Part shown: one piece after another, positions 1 through 8,683 of the stretch
Layout of the letters: each line of letters begins with the position of its first letter
Numbering within the stretch: the first letter of the stretch is position 1
Source of the DNA: Streptomyces agglomeratus
GTDB lineage: Bacteria; Actinomycetota; Actinomycetes; Streptomycetales; Streptomycetaceae
Assembly: GCF_001746415.1 (NCBI RefSeq)
Contig: NZ_MEHJ01000001.1
Coordinates: forward strand, 2,439,001 to 2,503,000
DNA: 64,000 bases
Reading direction: 5' to 3'
The notes under the pieces: generated by a model
Databases searched by the model: none
What the model saw: the letters and a program-made list of their open reading frames with translations, nothing else
Told to the model about the DNA's origin: nothing
Translations under genes and position numbers: made by a program

Positions 1-189
1 CCGTGTCTCGTCGCCCTCCACCCCGCCCCCCGGGGTGAACCACCAGGTCAGCGCCGGGTCGTCCGGCTCGTAGCCGTGCATCAGCAGGACCCGGTCGGCC
101 GGGTCGAGCAGGATCACCCGCGCGACCTTCCGGTGCCCGCCCCGGGCCTCGGCCTGCGCTTGCGTCTCCACGGTCACCTCACCGTCCAC
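1..189 (-). CDS. Nudix hydrolase, N-terminal part (runs off the window)
   Basis: The first 63 codons of a minus-strand gene are visible. The translation contains a V-A-R-V-I-L-L-D segment, then TWWFTPGGGVEGDET, which is the strand and glycine entry into a Nudix box (GGGVEGDE). Nudix proteins hydrolyse nucleoside diphosphates linked to another group; the substrate cannot be told. GTG starts at 189 and 177 are both possible; the first overlaps the stop of the signal peptidase upstream, suggesting translational coupling at the end of that operon. The Nudix REXXEE half lies outside the window, so the family call rests on the first half only. Confidence 0.8.
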   Translation of the reverse strand, partial: MDGEVTVETQAQAEARGGHRKVARVILLDPADRVLLMHGYEPDDPALTWWFTPGGGVEGDETR

Positions 190-910
190 CGGTACCCGCC
201 TTCCGCCGCCCGACCCGCTTGGCGACCGGTCCGTACGCCGCTCCGCCGAAGATCAGCACCACCCCCGCCGCCACGGCGGCCAGCACCGGGACGACCGGTC
301 CGGGCTGCGAAACGCCGCCGGGCAGGGTCTCGAATCCGTCCGGCCGCTCCAGGGTCCCGCCCCACGGCCAGGCGACGGCGTCGACGCGCGCGTCCACATT
401 GCCCACCGGGACCGTGCCCTTCGCGGCGTCCTCGATGTGCCCGCGCGAGTCGACCGACGTACGCCGTTCGTCACCCAGCAGGAAGAGGTGCCCCTCGGGC
501 ACCTCGGACGTGAACGGGGTGGTCGACGCGGGCTCTCCGCCCGCCAGGTAGGGCTCGTCCAGGGGTTTGCCGTTCAGCGTCAGCCGGCCGTCCTTGCCGC
601 AGCAGGCGACCTTGTCGCCGCCGACCCCGACCACACGCTTGACCATCGGCAGATTGCCCCACACGGAGTCGGTGAAGATCACCACGTCTCCGCGCCGCAC
701 CTCGCCGCCGTCTATTCGCTGGGCGAGCACCCGGTCGCCCGCCTTGATCGAGGGGGTCATCGAATCGGTCGGCACCGTGTACGGCTTGTACTGCACCGCT
801 CCCCAGGCGAAGCCGCCGAGGAAGAGCACACAGCCGACGGCCACGGCCAGCCCGGACAACGCGTTGCCGAGCCGGCCGCGGCCGCCTTCTGTACGTCCTG
901 TTCCGCTCAT
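179..910 (-). CDS. lepB: Type I signal peptidase (fourth of four tandem paralogues)
   Basis: 243-residue membrane serine protease that removes signal peptides after Sec or Tat export. An N-terminal membrane segment (about residues 19-40) precedes the nucleophile motif PTDSM (Ser50) and the general-base motif KRVVGVGGD (Lys91). The C-terminal region has GDERRTSVDSR and a second membrane segment near residues 213-232, so both ends are anchored and the catalytic domain faces outside. The start at 910 is chosen for its GGTGGGAG ribosome site; the frame stays open upstream to 958. It is the last of four consecutive lepB genes, like the sipW-X-Y-Z cluster known from S. lividans; the exact assignment is inferred from order only. 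Confidence 0.95.
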   Translation of the reverse strand: MSGTGRTEGGRGRLGNALSGLAVAVGCVLFLGGFAWGAVQYKPYTVPTDSMTPSIKAGDRVLAQRIDGGEVRRGDVVIFTDSVWGNLPMVKRVVGVGGDKVACCGKDGRLTLNGKPLDEPYLAGGEPASTTPFTSEVPEGHLFLLGDERRTSVDSRGHIEDAAKGTVPVGNVDARVDAVAWPWGGTLERPDGFETLPGGVSQPGPVVPVLAAVAAGVVLIFGGAAYGPVAKRVGRRKAGTGGR

Positions 911-959
911 CGCAGCGCTCCCACCTCGGAGATCGAAAATCGCTGATCCGAGCGGCACC

Positions 960-1880
960 CTACCCGGCGGTACGCCCGCCGGTCAGCCTTCTCCTGCGCC
1001 ACAGCACCAGCGGCACCGCACCCGCGAGCCCCAGCGCCCCGGGCGCCGCCGTCATCGCGACACCGGCGGCATTGAGGCCCTGCTGGTCGAACGTGGCGGG
1101 AACCGACAGCGCGGCCCAGCGGTTGACCGGCCACGCCACCACGACGGCCCGGCCGACGACCTCGTCGTTCGCGACCGTGCCGTGGCCCGGCAGCTCCTGG
1201 TGGTAACGCGAGTCCAGTGAGTTCTGGCGGTGGTCGCCCATCACCCAGATCCGGCCGTCCGGCACCTTGAGCGGCCCGAAGGGCTCGTCGTTGCACGGGG
1301 TGTCGCCGGGGAAGATGTACGACTTCTCGTCCAGCACCTTCCCGTTGACCTTGACCGGGCCGTTCTTCTTGCACTCGACCGTGTCTCCGCCGACCGCGAT
1401 GACCCGCTTGATCAGGTCCTTCTCCTCCGCGGACGGCATCAGGCCGATGAAGCTGAGGAACTTCTGGACGACGTTCGGGTCGGGTGCCTCGGTGGTCTCC
1501 AGCCAGCCGCCCGGGTCGTGGAAGACCACGACCTCGCCGCGCTCCGGCTCCGAGCCGAACCACGGTGTCAGCTTGTCGACCAGCACCCGGTCGCCCCGCT
1601 GCAAGGTGTTCTGCATCGAGTCCGAGGGGATCGAGAACGCCTGCACCAGGAAGGTCTTGATCAGCAGCGCCAGCACGAGCGCGATGCCGATCAGCAGCGG
1701 AAGCTCCTTCCAGAACGAGCGCGGCTTCTTCCGCCCCGCGCTGTCACCACTGCTGTTGTCGTTGCTGTCGCTGCTGGACGGGTCTTCGCCCCGTACGTCA
1801 TCGCTCACGGCTGCGGGTGACTCCGGTCGTTCCTCGGGCTCGTCGCGTTCGGATCGTGCGCCGACCGCCAAATCCCCCAC
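960..1880 (-). CDS. lepB: Type I signal peptidase (third of four)
   Basis: 306 residues. A long acidic, Ser/Asp-rich cytoplasmic N-terminus (about 50 residues) leads to a membrane segment (residues 60-78), then the nucleophile motif PSDSM (Ser88) and LIKRVIAVGGD with the catalytic Lys158. The lid region GDHRQNSLDSR follows, and a C-terminal hydrophobic stretch ends in an arginine-rich tail, giving a second membrane anchor. The GTG start at 1880 has a GAGGAG ribosome site and lies two bases after the stop of the upstream paralogue, so the two are translationally coupled. It processes exported preproteins at the membrane; substrate preference among the four paralogues cannot be read from sequence. 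Confidence 0.95.
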   Translation of the reverse strand: MGDLAVGARSERDEPEERPESPAAVSDDVRGEDPSSSDSNDNSSGDSAGRKKPRSFWKELPLLIGIALVLALLIKTFLVQAFSIPSDSMQNTLQRGDRVLVDKLTPWFGSEPERGEVVVFHDPGGWLETTEAPDPNVVQKFLSFIGLMPSAEEKDLIKRVIAVGGDTVECKKNGPVKVNGKVLDEKSYIFPGDTPCNDEPFGPLKVPDGRIWVMGDHRQNSLDSRYHQELPGHGTVANDEVVGRAVVVAWPVNRWAALSVPATFDQQGLNAAGVAMTAAPGALGLAGAVPLVLWRRRRLTGGRTAG

Positions 1881-1881
1881 A

Positions 1882-2847
1882 TCAACTCCTCACTCCGTTC
1901 CACCGCCGGCGCCATACCTGACGCAGGCCCACCACTCCCATAACGAGCGGGAGTTCCGCAGGGGTCGGGAGCAGGATCATCGCGTTCGGGTCCTGGGACG
2001 ACACCCTATTCGACGGGCCGGCCGCCGAGGCCGCCCCGCCGCGCGGGTCAGGGACGCCGGCGTACGTCTCGGGCTCCTCCAGCTTCCGCCAGTGGCTGAA
2101 CGGCCACACGATGGCGACGGCCCGCCCGACGACCTCTTCCTCCCCGACCGTGCCCTCGAACCTCTCGTTGAGGTGGAAGCGCGAATCGGCGGAGTTCGAC
2201 CGGTGGTCACCCATGACGAACAACCGCCCGGCCGGAACCGTCACATCGAACTTCAGCTCGGAGGGCCGGTCGCCCGGATTCAGATACGGCTCCGCGAGCG
2301 GTACGCCGTTGACGGTGACCCGCCCGTCCTCGTCACAGCACTTGACGGTGTCCCCGCCGACCGCGACCACCCGCTTGATCAGGTCCTGTTCGTCTTCGGA
2401 CGGCAGCAGTCCGATGAAGGTCAGAGCCTCCTTGATCTGCTTGACCACGACCGGATCGTCCTTGATCTCGGTGTTCTCGTCCTGAAGCCAGCCGCCCGGG
2501 TCCTTGAAGACCACCACGTCACCGCGGGCCGGCTTCGACCCGAACCACGGGGTCAGCTTGTCGACCACCACCCGGTCGCCGATCCGGATGGTCTGCTCCA
2601 TCGAACCCGACGGGATCACGAAGGCCTGCACCAGGAAAGTCTTGAGGACGAGCGCGATCAGCAGCGCCACGGTGATCAGGATCGGTATCTCTTTCACGGC
2701 CGACCTCTGCCGCCGCCGCTTCACCCGCTTCGCCAGCTTGCGCCGTTCCGCCCGGCCCGGCAGCGCGGGCCCGGTCGTCGGCCGCGTACCGGTGGGCAGC
2801 CGGGTGTCCGCGCGGTGGCTGGCCCGCGCCCGCCCCCGGTTACCCAT
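1882..2847 (-). CDS. lepB: Type I signal peptidase (second of four)
   Basis: 321 residues. A strongly basic cytoplasmic N-terminus of about 50 residues (many Arg/Lys) leads to a membrane segment (53-69), then PSGSM with nucleophile Ser82 and LIKRVVAVGGD with catalytic Lys158. GDHRSNSADSR follows, and a C-terminal hydrophobic run before an RRRW tail may be a second anchor. ATG at 2847 overlaps the end of the preceding lepB by 8 bases, so I chose it over the much longer open frame upstream, which has shadow-like composition. Same operon and role as its neighbours: removal of signal peptides from exported proteins. Confidence 0.95.
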   Translation of the reverse strand: MGNRGRARASHRADTRLPTGTRPTTGPALPGRAERRKLAKRVKRRRQRSAVKEIPILITVALLIALVLKTFLVQAFVIPSGSMEQTIRIGDRVVVDKLTPWFGSKPARGDVVVFKDPGGWLQDENTEIKDDPVVVKQIKEALTFIGLLPSEDEQDLIKRVVAVGGDTVKCCDEDGRVTVNGVPLAEPYLNPGDRPSELKFDVTVPAGRLFVMGDHRSNSADSRFHLNERFEGTVGEEEVVGRAVAIVWPFSHWRKLEEPETYAGVPDPRGGAASAAGPSNRVSSQDPNAMILLPTPAELPLVMGVVGLRQVWRRRWNGVRS

Positions 2848-3631
2848 GGGACCCGACCGGTCCCGGCGCGGTGACGCGCGTGGCCGGGCTCTGCGGGGCA
2901 CCGCCCCCGGAACCCCTGCCGGCCCCGTCCAGCGTGGACCAGCGGCCCACCGGCCAGCCGATCCAGTCCGCCCGGCCCACGACCTTTTCGACGGGCACCA
3001 TGCCACCGCCCGGCTCGCCCAGGTGGTCGCGGGAATCGCGCGACTGCGACCTGTGGTCGCCCATGACCCACAGCGTGCCCTGCGGGACGACGATGTCGAA
3101 CGGGACGCGCGACGGGGCGTCACCGGGGAACAGGTACTCCTCGTCCACCGCCCGGCCGTTCACCTCGACCCTCCCCCGCTTTTCGCAGCACACGACCCGG
3201 TCGCCCCCCACGCCCACCACGCGCTTGATGTAGTCGGTCTCGGCAGGTTCGGCCAGTCCCACGGCCGCTGCCGCCCACCGCACCAGCCCGGTGACCGGAT
3301 TCCCGCCCGGCTCCTCGCGTACGAAGGACCCGGTGCCGTCGAAGACGACCACGTCTCCGCGCTGCGGTACGGACCCGAAACGGTACGCCAACTTGTTGAC
3401 GAGGACCCGGTCGCCGATCTCCAGGGTGGGCCGCATCGAGCCGCTGGGGATGAGGAAGGGCTGCATGAGGAAGGTGCTGAAGAGCAGCAGAAAAGCCGCG
3501 CACGCGGCGCCGAGCAGAGCCGGCCCGCGCCACGGGGCGTCGAGAAAACGCACGGAGCGCGACCCCTCCTCCACCCCTGCTTGGGGGTCGGAGGAGCGGT
3601 CGCGCTCCGTGTCGTGTGCTTCGGTGTCCAT
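2840..3631 (-). CDS. lepB: Type I signal peptidase (first of four)
   Basis: 263 residues with one N-terminal membrane segment (about 37-56), nucleophile motif PSGSM (Ser65) and YIKRVVGVGGD with Lys136. Unlike its three neighbours it has no C-terminal membrane segment; the tail is Gly/Pro/Ser-rich. The ATG at 3631 has no clear ribosome site, and a 25-bp GC hairpin (3552-3610) covers codons 8-27. An alternative GTG at 3553 lies just after the hairpin, preceded by GGAGGAGGGG at good spacing, and would still leave a short cytoplasmic tail before the membrane segment. The start is therefore uncertain. It follows rplS by 46 bases on the same strand. Confidence 0.92.
   Translation of the reverse strand: MDTEAHDTERDRSSDPQAGVEEGSRSVRFLDAPWRGPALLGAACAAFLLLFSTFLMQPFLIPSGSMRPTLEIGDRVLVNKLAYRFGSVPQRGDVVVFDGTGSFVREEPGGNPVTGLVRWAAAAVGLAEPAETDYIKRVVGVGGDRVVCCEKRGRVEVNGRAVDEEYLFPGDAPSRVPFDIVVPQGTLWVMGDHRSQSRDSRDHLGEPGGGMVPVEKVVGRADWIGWPVGRWSTLDGAGRGSGGGAPQSPATRVTAPGPVGSHG
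3552..3610 (-). terminator. Long GC hairpin with short T-run: terminator or attenuator after rplS
   Basis: Outer arms of 13 bp match perfectly (3552-3564 with 3598-3610). Inner arms continue for about 12 more pairs with one mismatch and one bulge, closing on a 6-base loop. Read on the minus strand the stem is followed by TGCGTTTTCTCG. It lies 70 bases after the rplS stop, yet inside the annotated 5' coding part of the first signal peptidase gene. It could terminate or attenuate transcription leaving the ribosomal operon. Confidence 0.65.
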
Positions 3632-3677
3632 CGGGACGTGAGCCTATCCGGCCGGTCCCGGGCGCCGAGAGCGCGAC

Positions 3678-4028
3678 TTAGCGGTCGCGCTTCTCCTTGA
3701 TCTTCGCGGCCTTGCCGCGCAGCTCACGGAGGAAGTACAGCTTCGCGCGGCGGACGTCACCGCGGGAGATGAGCTCGATCTTCTCGAAGATCGGGCTGTG
3801 CACGGGGAAGGTGCGCTCGACGCCGACGGAGAAAGAGACCTTGCGGACCGTGAAGGTCTCGCGGACGCCCGCACCCTGGCGGCGGATGACTACACCCTTG
3901 AACTGCTGCACACGCGAGCGGTTGCCCTCGATGACGCGAACGTGGACGTTCACGGTGTCACCGGGGCGGAACGCGGGGAGGTCGGTACGCAGCGATGCGG
4001 AGTCGACGGAGTCGAGAAGGCTGGACAT
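3678..4028 (-). CDS. rplS: 50S ribosomal protein L19
   Basis: 116 residues, the normal size for bacterial L19, which sits at the 30S-50S interface. The sequence contains the family-typical [48 protein letters not shown] and [16 protein letters not shown]. The start MSSLLDSV at 4028 follows AGGAAG; an in-frame ATG nine codons upstream lacks a ribosome site. It closes the rpsP-khpA-rimM-trmD-rplS operon arrangement common in bacteria. Confidence 0.98.
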   Translation of the reverse strand: MSSLLDSVDSASLRTDLPAFRPGDTVNVHVRVIEGNRSRVQQFKGVVIRRQGAGVRETFTVRKVSFSVGVERTFPVHSPIFEKIELISRGDVRRAKLYFLRELRGKAAKIKEKRDR

Positions 4029-4159
4029 GTGAGTCTGCTTCCTCGCCGATGCCACAGGTCATCGACGGAATTCGATAAGAGAGTTTCGGGGTGCTGTCCG
4101 CGTCGGGCGGGCGTCGTTCCCCCTGTGGCAGGGGCGCACGCCGGACGTACAGCAGCGGC

Positions 4160-4981
4160 CTATTCTTCCACGGCCTCGGGGTTACGCCCAAATCGGCCGT
4201 CGGGGCCGGGCCGCCAGCCCAGGATGCTCAGCATCTCGCGGTCCTTCTTGTCGAAGACCGCGGGGTCGCAGCGCTCGATGAGGTCCGGCCGGTTGGCGGT
4301 CGTACGCCGCAGCGCCTCGTCCCGCCGCCACCGGGCGATCTTCCCGTGGTGGCCGCTGAGCAGCACGTCCGGGATGCCCCGGTCGCGCCACTCGGGCGGC
4401 TTGGTGTAGACGGGGCCTTCGAGAAGGTTCGCCATCGCGCCGGGCGCGAAGGAGTCGTCACGGTGCGATTCGGCGTTGCCGAGCACGCCGGGCAGCAGCC
4501 GGGCGACGGCCTCGGTGATCACCAGTACGGCGGCCTCACCGCCCGCCAGGACGTAGTCCCCGATGGAGACCTCGTACACCGGCATGCGGGTCGCGTACTC
4601 GTCGATGACGCGGCGGTCGATGCCCTCGTAGCGCGCGGGCGTGAAGACCAGCCAGGGCCGCTCCGAGAGTTCGACGGCGAGTTCCTGGGTGAAGGGGCGC
4701 CCGCTGGGCGTCGGAACGACCAGGACCGGGCCGTGCGCCCCGCTCTCGTAGCCGTCGGCGAGGGCGTCGTCGAGCGCGGCACCCCACGGCTCGGTCTTCA
4801 TGACCATGCCGGGGCCGCCGCCGTAGGGGGTGTCGTCGACCGTGTTGTGCCGGTCGTACGTCCAGTCCCTGAGGTCGTGCACGTGCACGTCGAGCCGCCC
4901 CCGCGCGCGTGCCTTCCCGACGAGCGAGACGTTCAGCGGCTCCAGGTACTCGGGGAAGATCGTGACGACGTCGAGTCGCAT
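4160..4981 (-). CDS. trmD: tRNA (guanine-N1-)-methyltransferase
   Basis: 273 residues. Methylates G37 next to the anticodon using S-adenosylmethionine, preventing frameshifts. The N-terminus [16 protein letters not shown], the DDTPYGGGPGMVMK motif and the trefoil-knot SAM site (IGDYVLAGGEAAVLVI) are all typical of TrmD; the C-terminal RWRRDEALRRT is the tRNA-binding part. Its ATG overlaps the rimM stop codon by one base (TGATG), so the two are translationally coupled, consistent with rRNA and tRNA maturation factors encoded with ribosomal proteins. Confidence 0.98.
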   Translation of the reverse strand: MRLDVVTIFPEYLEPLNVSLVGKARARGRLDVHVHDLRDWTYDRHNTVDDTPYGGGPGMVMKTEPWGAALDDALADGYESGAHGPVLVVPTPSGRPFTQELAVELSERPWLVFTPARYEGIDRRVIDEYATRMPVYEVSIGDYVLAGGEAAVLVITEAVARLLPGVLGNAESHRDDSFAPGAMANLLEGPVYTKPPEWRDRGIPDVLLSGHHGKIARWRRDEALRRTTANRPDLIERCDPAVFDKKDREMLSILGWRPGPDGRFGRNPEAVEE

Positions 4982-5562
4982 CAGCCCTCGTCCCGGCCGG
5001 ACTCTTCGTCGCCGCCGGACTCCTCGTCCCGGCCGGACGCCACCTCTGCCTCGCTGTCGTCGATCAGGCCCGGCGGCGGGGTGATGACCGCGCGCTGCTC
5101 CTCCAGGTCGATCTCGGTGACGATCTCCTCCACGAAGGGGATCATCACCTCGCTGCCGTCGGGGCGCTTCACGATGAACAGGTCCTGCGAGGGCAGGTGG
5201 GTGATCTCGGTGATCCGGCCGATCTCGGTGCCGTCGACGAGGACGACGTCCAGATCCATCAGCTGGTGGTCGTAGAACTCCTCGGGGTCCTCCGGAGTCG
5301 CCTCGGGGTCGACCTCGGCGATGAGGAGCGTGTTGCGCAGCGCCTCGGCGGCCGTGCGGTCCTTGACGCCCGCGAAGCGCAGCAGCAGCCGGCCGCTGTG
5401 CACCCGGCCGGTCTCGACGGTCAGCGGCCCGACGGAGGCCGGGTCCGTGGCGAGTACGGCGCCGGGCCCGAGCCGCAGCTCCGGCTCGTCCGTACGCACC
5501 TCTACGGTGACCTCGCCCTTGATCCCGTGGGCGCGGCCGATCCGCGCGACTACGAGCTGCAC
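4981..5562 (-). CDS. rimM: Ribosome maturation factor RimM
   Basis: 193 residues. RimM binds ribosomal protein S19 and helps assemble the 30S head. The N-terminal barrel begins [20 protein letters not shown], a family signature; the PRC-barrel half has [14 protein letters not shown] and [25 protein letters not shown]. The C-terminus carries a low-complexity [14 protein letters not shown] tail of about 25 residues not needed for the fold. It lies between khpA and trmD, separated from khpA by 96 bases containing a 16-bp perfect hairpin. Confidence 0.97.
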   Translation of the reverse strand: MQLVVARIGRAHGIKGEVTVEVRTDEPELRLGPGAVLATDPASVGPLTVETGRVHSGRLLLRFAGVKDRTAAEALRNTLLIAEVDPEATPEDPEEFYDHQLMDLDVVLVDGTEIGRITEITHLPSQDLFIVKRPDGSEVMIPFVEEIVTEIDLEEQRAVITPPPGLIDDSEAEVASGRDEESGGDEESGRDEG

Positions 5563-5589
5563 TTGATGTTTCTCCTGTCTTACGACTAC

Positions 5590-5623
5590 GGGCCGGGAAG
5601 GGCTCGTGAGCCCTTCCCGGCCC
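5590..5623 (-). terminator. Perfect 16-bp hairpin between khpA and rimM
   Basis: Arms 5590-5605 and 5608-5623 are exact reverse complements with a 2-base gap. No T-run follows on the minus strand, so this is either a Streptomyces-type U-less terminator or attenuator, or a processing site adjusting rimM-trmD-rplS expression relative to rpsP-khpA. Confidence 0.6.
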
Positions 5624-5658
5624 GAGCCGGCGTATCTAGGTAAAAACGGCCAACTTGT

Positions 5659-5898
5659 TCAGCGGACCTGGTCCACGTCGACGAGGTCGACGCGAATGCC
5701 CCGGCCGCCGATGGCACCCACGACCGTACGCAGAGCGCGAGCGGTGCGGCCGTTGCGGCCGATCACCTTGCCGAGGTCGTCCGGGTGAACCCGGACCTCC
5801 AGCACGCGTCCGCGGCGCAGGTTGCGCGAGGCGACCTGCACATCGTCGGGGTTGTCGACAATGCCCTTCACGAGGTGCTCAAGAGCCTCCTCGAGCAT
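5659..5898 (-). CDS. khpA: KH-domain RNA-binding protein KhpA
   Basis: 79 residues, a single KH domain with the RNA-binding loop GRNG (residues 47-50) in HPDDLGKVIGRNGRTARALR. In other bacteria KhpA pairs with KhpB/Jag as an RNA chaperone affecting cell growth and division; function here is inferred. The start MLEEALEHLV lies three bases after the rpsP stop, a conserved rpsP-khpA arrangement. Followed by a strong hairpin before rimM. Confidence 0.95.
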   Translation of the reverse strand: MLEEALEHLVKGIVDNPDDVQVASRNLRRGRVLEVRVHPDDLGKVIGRNGRTARALRTVVGAIGGRGIRVDLVDVDQVR

Positions 5899-5900
5899 GC

Positions 5901-6347
5901 TCAGGCCTCGGTCGACTCAGCGGACTCGGCCGCGGGAGCCTCGTCAGCCTTCTTGTCGGCCTTCTTCGCCTTCTGGGTGATCGCCTCGCCCTTGGACTCG
6001 TCGCCACCCTCGAGACCCTTGGCGAACGCGTCGAACGCGGCACGCTTGTCGGCCTTCGGCTCCGGCTGGAGCAGCGGCGCGGGGGCCGGGAGGCCCTTGT
6101 GCGCCTGCCAGTCGCCGGTGAGCTTCAGGATGGCCATGACCGGCTCGGTCGGCTGGGCGCCGACGGACAGCCAGTACTGCGCACGCTCCGAGTTGACCTC
6201 GATGCGCGACGGGTTCTGCACCGGGTGGTACAGACCGATCTCCTCGATGGCCCGGCCGTCACGGCGGGTACGGGAGTCGGCGACGACGATGCGGTAGTGA
6301 GGCGAACGGATCTTGCCCAGACGCTTCAGCTTGATCTTGACTGCCAC
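5901..6347 (-). CDS. rpsP: 30S ribosomal protein S16
   Basis: 148 residues. The N-terminus [20 protein letters not shown] and [17 protein letters not shown] are diagnostic for S16, which stabilises the 30S platform. Actinobacterial S16 often has a long Lys/Ala tail, and here about 60 residues of that kind ([20 protein letters not shown] at the end) are present. The GTG start at 6347 has AGGAGA eight bases upstream; the longer open frame upstream looks noncoding. First gene of the operon running down to the signal peptidases. Confidence 0.97.
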   Translation of the reverse strand: MAVKIKLKRLGKIRSPHYRIVVADSRTRRDGRAIEEIGLYHPVQNPSRIEVNSERAQYWLSVGAQPTEPVMAILKLTGDWQAHKGLPAPAPLLQPEPKADKRAAFDAFAKGLEGGDESKGEAITQKAKKADKKADEAPAAESAESTEA

Positions 6348-6595
6348 TGGAGTGGTGTCTCCTGGTCTCTGACGTGGTTGGGCACAACGAAGATGCCACG
6401 TGGGGTTGCGGTACTCGGGGTGCCCGATGGACGCGTCAGCCGGAGGCGAGAGGGTTCCTGTGCGGCTGTCGAGTACAGCTAGCCATTGTGCCACATACCT
6501 GTGGCACGGACGCCACCCGGCCGGTACGGCCCAGCACGCGACCACCACCCGGCCGGCACGGCTCCGTACGGGCGTGAAAGGTAGGCAAAACGCGG

Positions 6596-7189
6596 TCAGC
6601 TCGCTGCGGCCACCACTTCCGGGATACGGAACGGCTTTCCGCAGCCCCCGCACACGATCGGGGCCTGGGCCAGGACCGACGGCACGACGCGGACGTTGCG
6701 TCCGCAGTCGCAGACGGCCTTGACCCGCACCCCGCCGCCGGACGAGCCGTGCCGGGCGGCCGGCCCCCGGAAGGAGCGCTTGGTGTCCGACGCGGTCGCG
6801 ACCGTGTGCGCCTTGAGGGCGCGCTGGAGCCGTTCGATCGTCGGGCGGTAGCGCCGCCTCGCCTCGGGGTTGAGCGAGACCAGTGAGAAACCGCTGCTCG
6901 GGTGCGGTTCATCGGGGTGGTCGAGGCCCATCTCCTCGGCGATCGCGAGGAATCTGCGGTTGTGGTAGCGGCCGGCGCGCGAGGTGTCACGGACGCCGCG
7001 CGCGGCGGCGATGCCGTGGACTGCCTCGTGCAGCAGGCGTTCGAAGGAGAGCTCGGCGCCACAGGCGGACGAGGACTCTCCGATCAGGGATTCGGGCGCG
7101 GCTAGGTCTGGCAGCTCGGGGTGGTACCGCTGAATGTCGGCCCACGCCTGCGCCAGCTCTGCGGCGAGAACAGGTGGTGTCGTGCTCAC
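6596..7189 (-). CDS. SprT-like zinc metalloprotein with C-terminal zinc ribbon
   Basis: 197 residues. HEAVHG at residues 54-59 is an HExxH-type metal site with downstream RYHNRRF, as in SprT-like proteins, some of which are DNA-protein crosslink proteases. The C-terminal 40 residues have two cysteine pairs (CDCG and CGGCG), a probable zinc ribbon. The GTG start at 7189 follows an AT-rich stretch that could be its promoter. Conserved-looking actinobacterial hypothetical; proteolytic activity is inferred from the motif only. Confidence 0.8.
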   Translation of the reverse strand: MSTTPPVLAAELAQAWADIQRYHPELPDLAAPESLIGESSSACGAELSFERLLHEAVHGIAAARGVRDTSRAGRYHNRRFLAIAEEMGLDHPDEPHPSSGFSLVSLNPEARRRYRPTIERLQRALKAHTVATASDTKRSFRGPAARHGSSGGGVRVKAVCDCGRNVRVVPSVLAQAPIVCGGCGKPFRIPEVVAAAS

Positions 7190-7754
7190 GTCGTGACAAC
7201 GAGCCGGGGTGCCCCGGTGTTCCTATTCCGGGCCATCCCAAATAATTTGCACGTACCAGTCAGTTGCCCTTGATGCGTCCTGACGAGGGCGGGTGCGCTG
7301 ATCTGCGGAGGAGACGCCCAGCGCGCATCATCCCGGGGCGTACCCGCGCGTACGCCCCGGCGCGTAGAAAAAGGCCGCACGCCGGGGCATCGGTCGCTCC
7401 AGGGGCGCGGACGACGCCCCGGGCGCCGACGGACGGGGCCGCGAGCCGGCCGCGGACGAAGCCGCAGACGGCGACAGTACCGGGGGCGCGTGCCGCACCG
7501 GGCACCGCCCCGTCCCCGGTGTCCCGCGGCCGGACGGCCGCCGGACCTTCCCGTGGCGCGATCCGCCCGGCGGCGGCACTCTGGAATCTGGATCCGCTCC
7601 GGTGCGGAGCCCGGGTCCACTCCGGCGCGGGGGCGCACGGCAGGGGCATACAAGCATTGCCATACAACCCCTGGACTTGCCGCCGGATGCGGAGTTCCCT
7701 GGCTACGGGGAGTACAGGCGCACGCACACGGGGGAACGTCCATCAGGACACGTC
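7190..7754. other. Gene-free interval of about 565 bases
   Basis: Very GC-rich sequence between two divergent genes. Open frames here overlap on several strands and lack ribosome sites or recognisable motifs, so none is called. One AT-rich island near 7235-7255, with the near-palindrome CAAATAATTTG at 7239-7249, could serve as promoter for the SprT-like gene. I see no RNA gene or repeat. Confidence 0.5.
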
Positions 7755-8672
7755 ATGACCTCTCGGCGGATTGGGGCGCTTTCGATGACACCTACGCTCG
7801 TCCGGCACCACCGGCACGGTCCGAACACAGCCTCGTCGCCGGCGACCGACGCGGGCGCGCGCGCCCGCGACTGGGCCGAGATCCAGGAGCGGATGCTGGT
7901 GCCGCTCTACGAAGCGGCGTACGAACGGCTCGAGGTGGGCCCCGCCACCCGGCTGCTCGGCCTCGGCTGCGGCTCGGGGCTCGCCCTGCTGATCGCCGCC
8001 TCGCGCGGCGCGCACGTGACAGGCGTCGAAGCCGATCCCGGCCGGGTCGCGCTGGCCCGTGAACGTCTGAGGGCCGACGGGGCGCGCACGGGTGGCAGCG
8101 CCGGTGGCAGTCCCGGCGAGGACACGCGCCTGTACGAGGGCGAATCGGCGGCGGTCTGTGACGACGGCCCCCGGGCGTACAACCTCGTCACCGCCTTCGA
8201 ACCGCTCGGGTGCGCGGCAGGCGACTCCGAGGAGCTCGCCACGGCTCTCGAAAGCGCGATACCCCTCGCCGAGCGCGGCAGCGAAGTGGTTCTGGCGGGC
8301 TGGGGCCCGCCCGAGCGCTGCGCGACATCGTCGGTGCTGCGGGTCGCTTCCCGGCTGACCGAGACCCTGCGCGCCACCGGCGGCGGCCGCGGCTGGCGTC
8401 CGGCGCTCCGGGACGACCTGGAGGACGTGGCGTCGCGGGCCGGGCTGAAGCCGGACGGCTCGGGACGGGTGGCGTGCCCGTTCGGTTACGCCGACATGGA
8501 CAGCGCCGTACGCGGCCTGCTGTCGACCGGGCTGTTCGACGCGGCGGCACGGGCCACGGACCCGGGACAGGTGGAGAAGGAGCTCACCGAGGCGCTGCAC
8601 CCGCACGTGCGGCGGGACGGAACGGTCTGGATGTCGAACGTCTTCCGCTATCTGATCGCGCGCACGCCGTGA
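7755..8672 (+). CDS. SAM-dependent methyltransferase, class I
   Basis: About 305 residues from the ATG at 7755; a second ATG at 7785 is an equally good start. The SAM-binding motif LLGLGCGSGLALLIAA is followed by an acidic VTGVEADPG, typical of Rossmann-fold methyltransferases. An ARDWAEIQERMLVPLY segment precedes it. The substrate is unknown. Transcribed alone, convergent with ffh; the intergenic DNA holds a strong bidirectional hairpin. Confidence 0.85.
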   Translation: MTSRRIGALSMTPTLVRHHRHGPNTASSPATDAGARARDWAEIQERMLVPLYEAAYERLEVGPATRLLGLGCGSGLALLIAASRGAHVTGVEADPGRVALARERLRADGARTGGSAGGSPGEDTRLYEGESAAVCDDGPRAYNLVTAFEPLGCAAGDSEELATALESAIPLAERGSEVVLAGWGPPERCATSSVLRVASRLTETLRATGGGRGWRPALRDDLEDVASRAGLKPDGSGRVACPFGYADMDSAVRGLLSTGLFDAAARATDPGQVEKELTEALHPHVRRDGTVWMSNVFRYLIARTP

Positions 8673-8683
8673 GCACCTGAGCG

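Noticed and set aside
7190-7754. Several overlapping open frames in the gap before the methyltransferase
   Set aside because: They occur on all frames, are Pro/Arg/Ala-rich in the way of GC-rich noncoding DNA, and lack ribosome sites and motifs.
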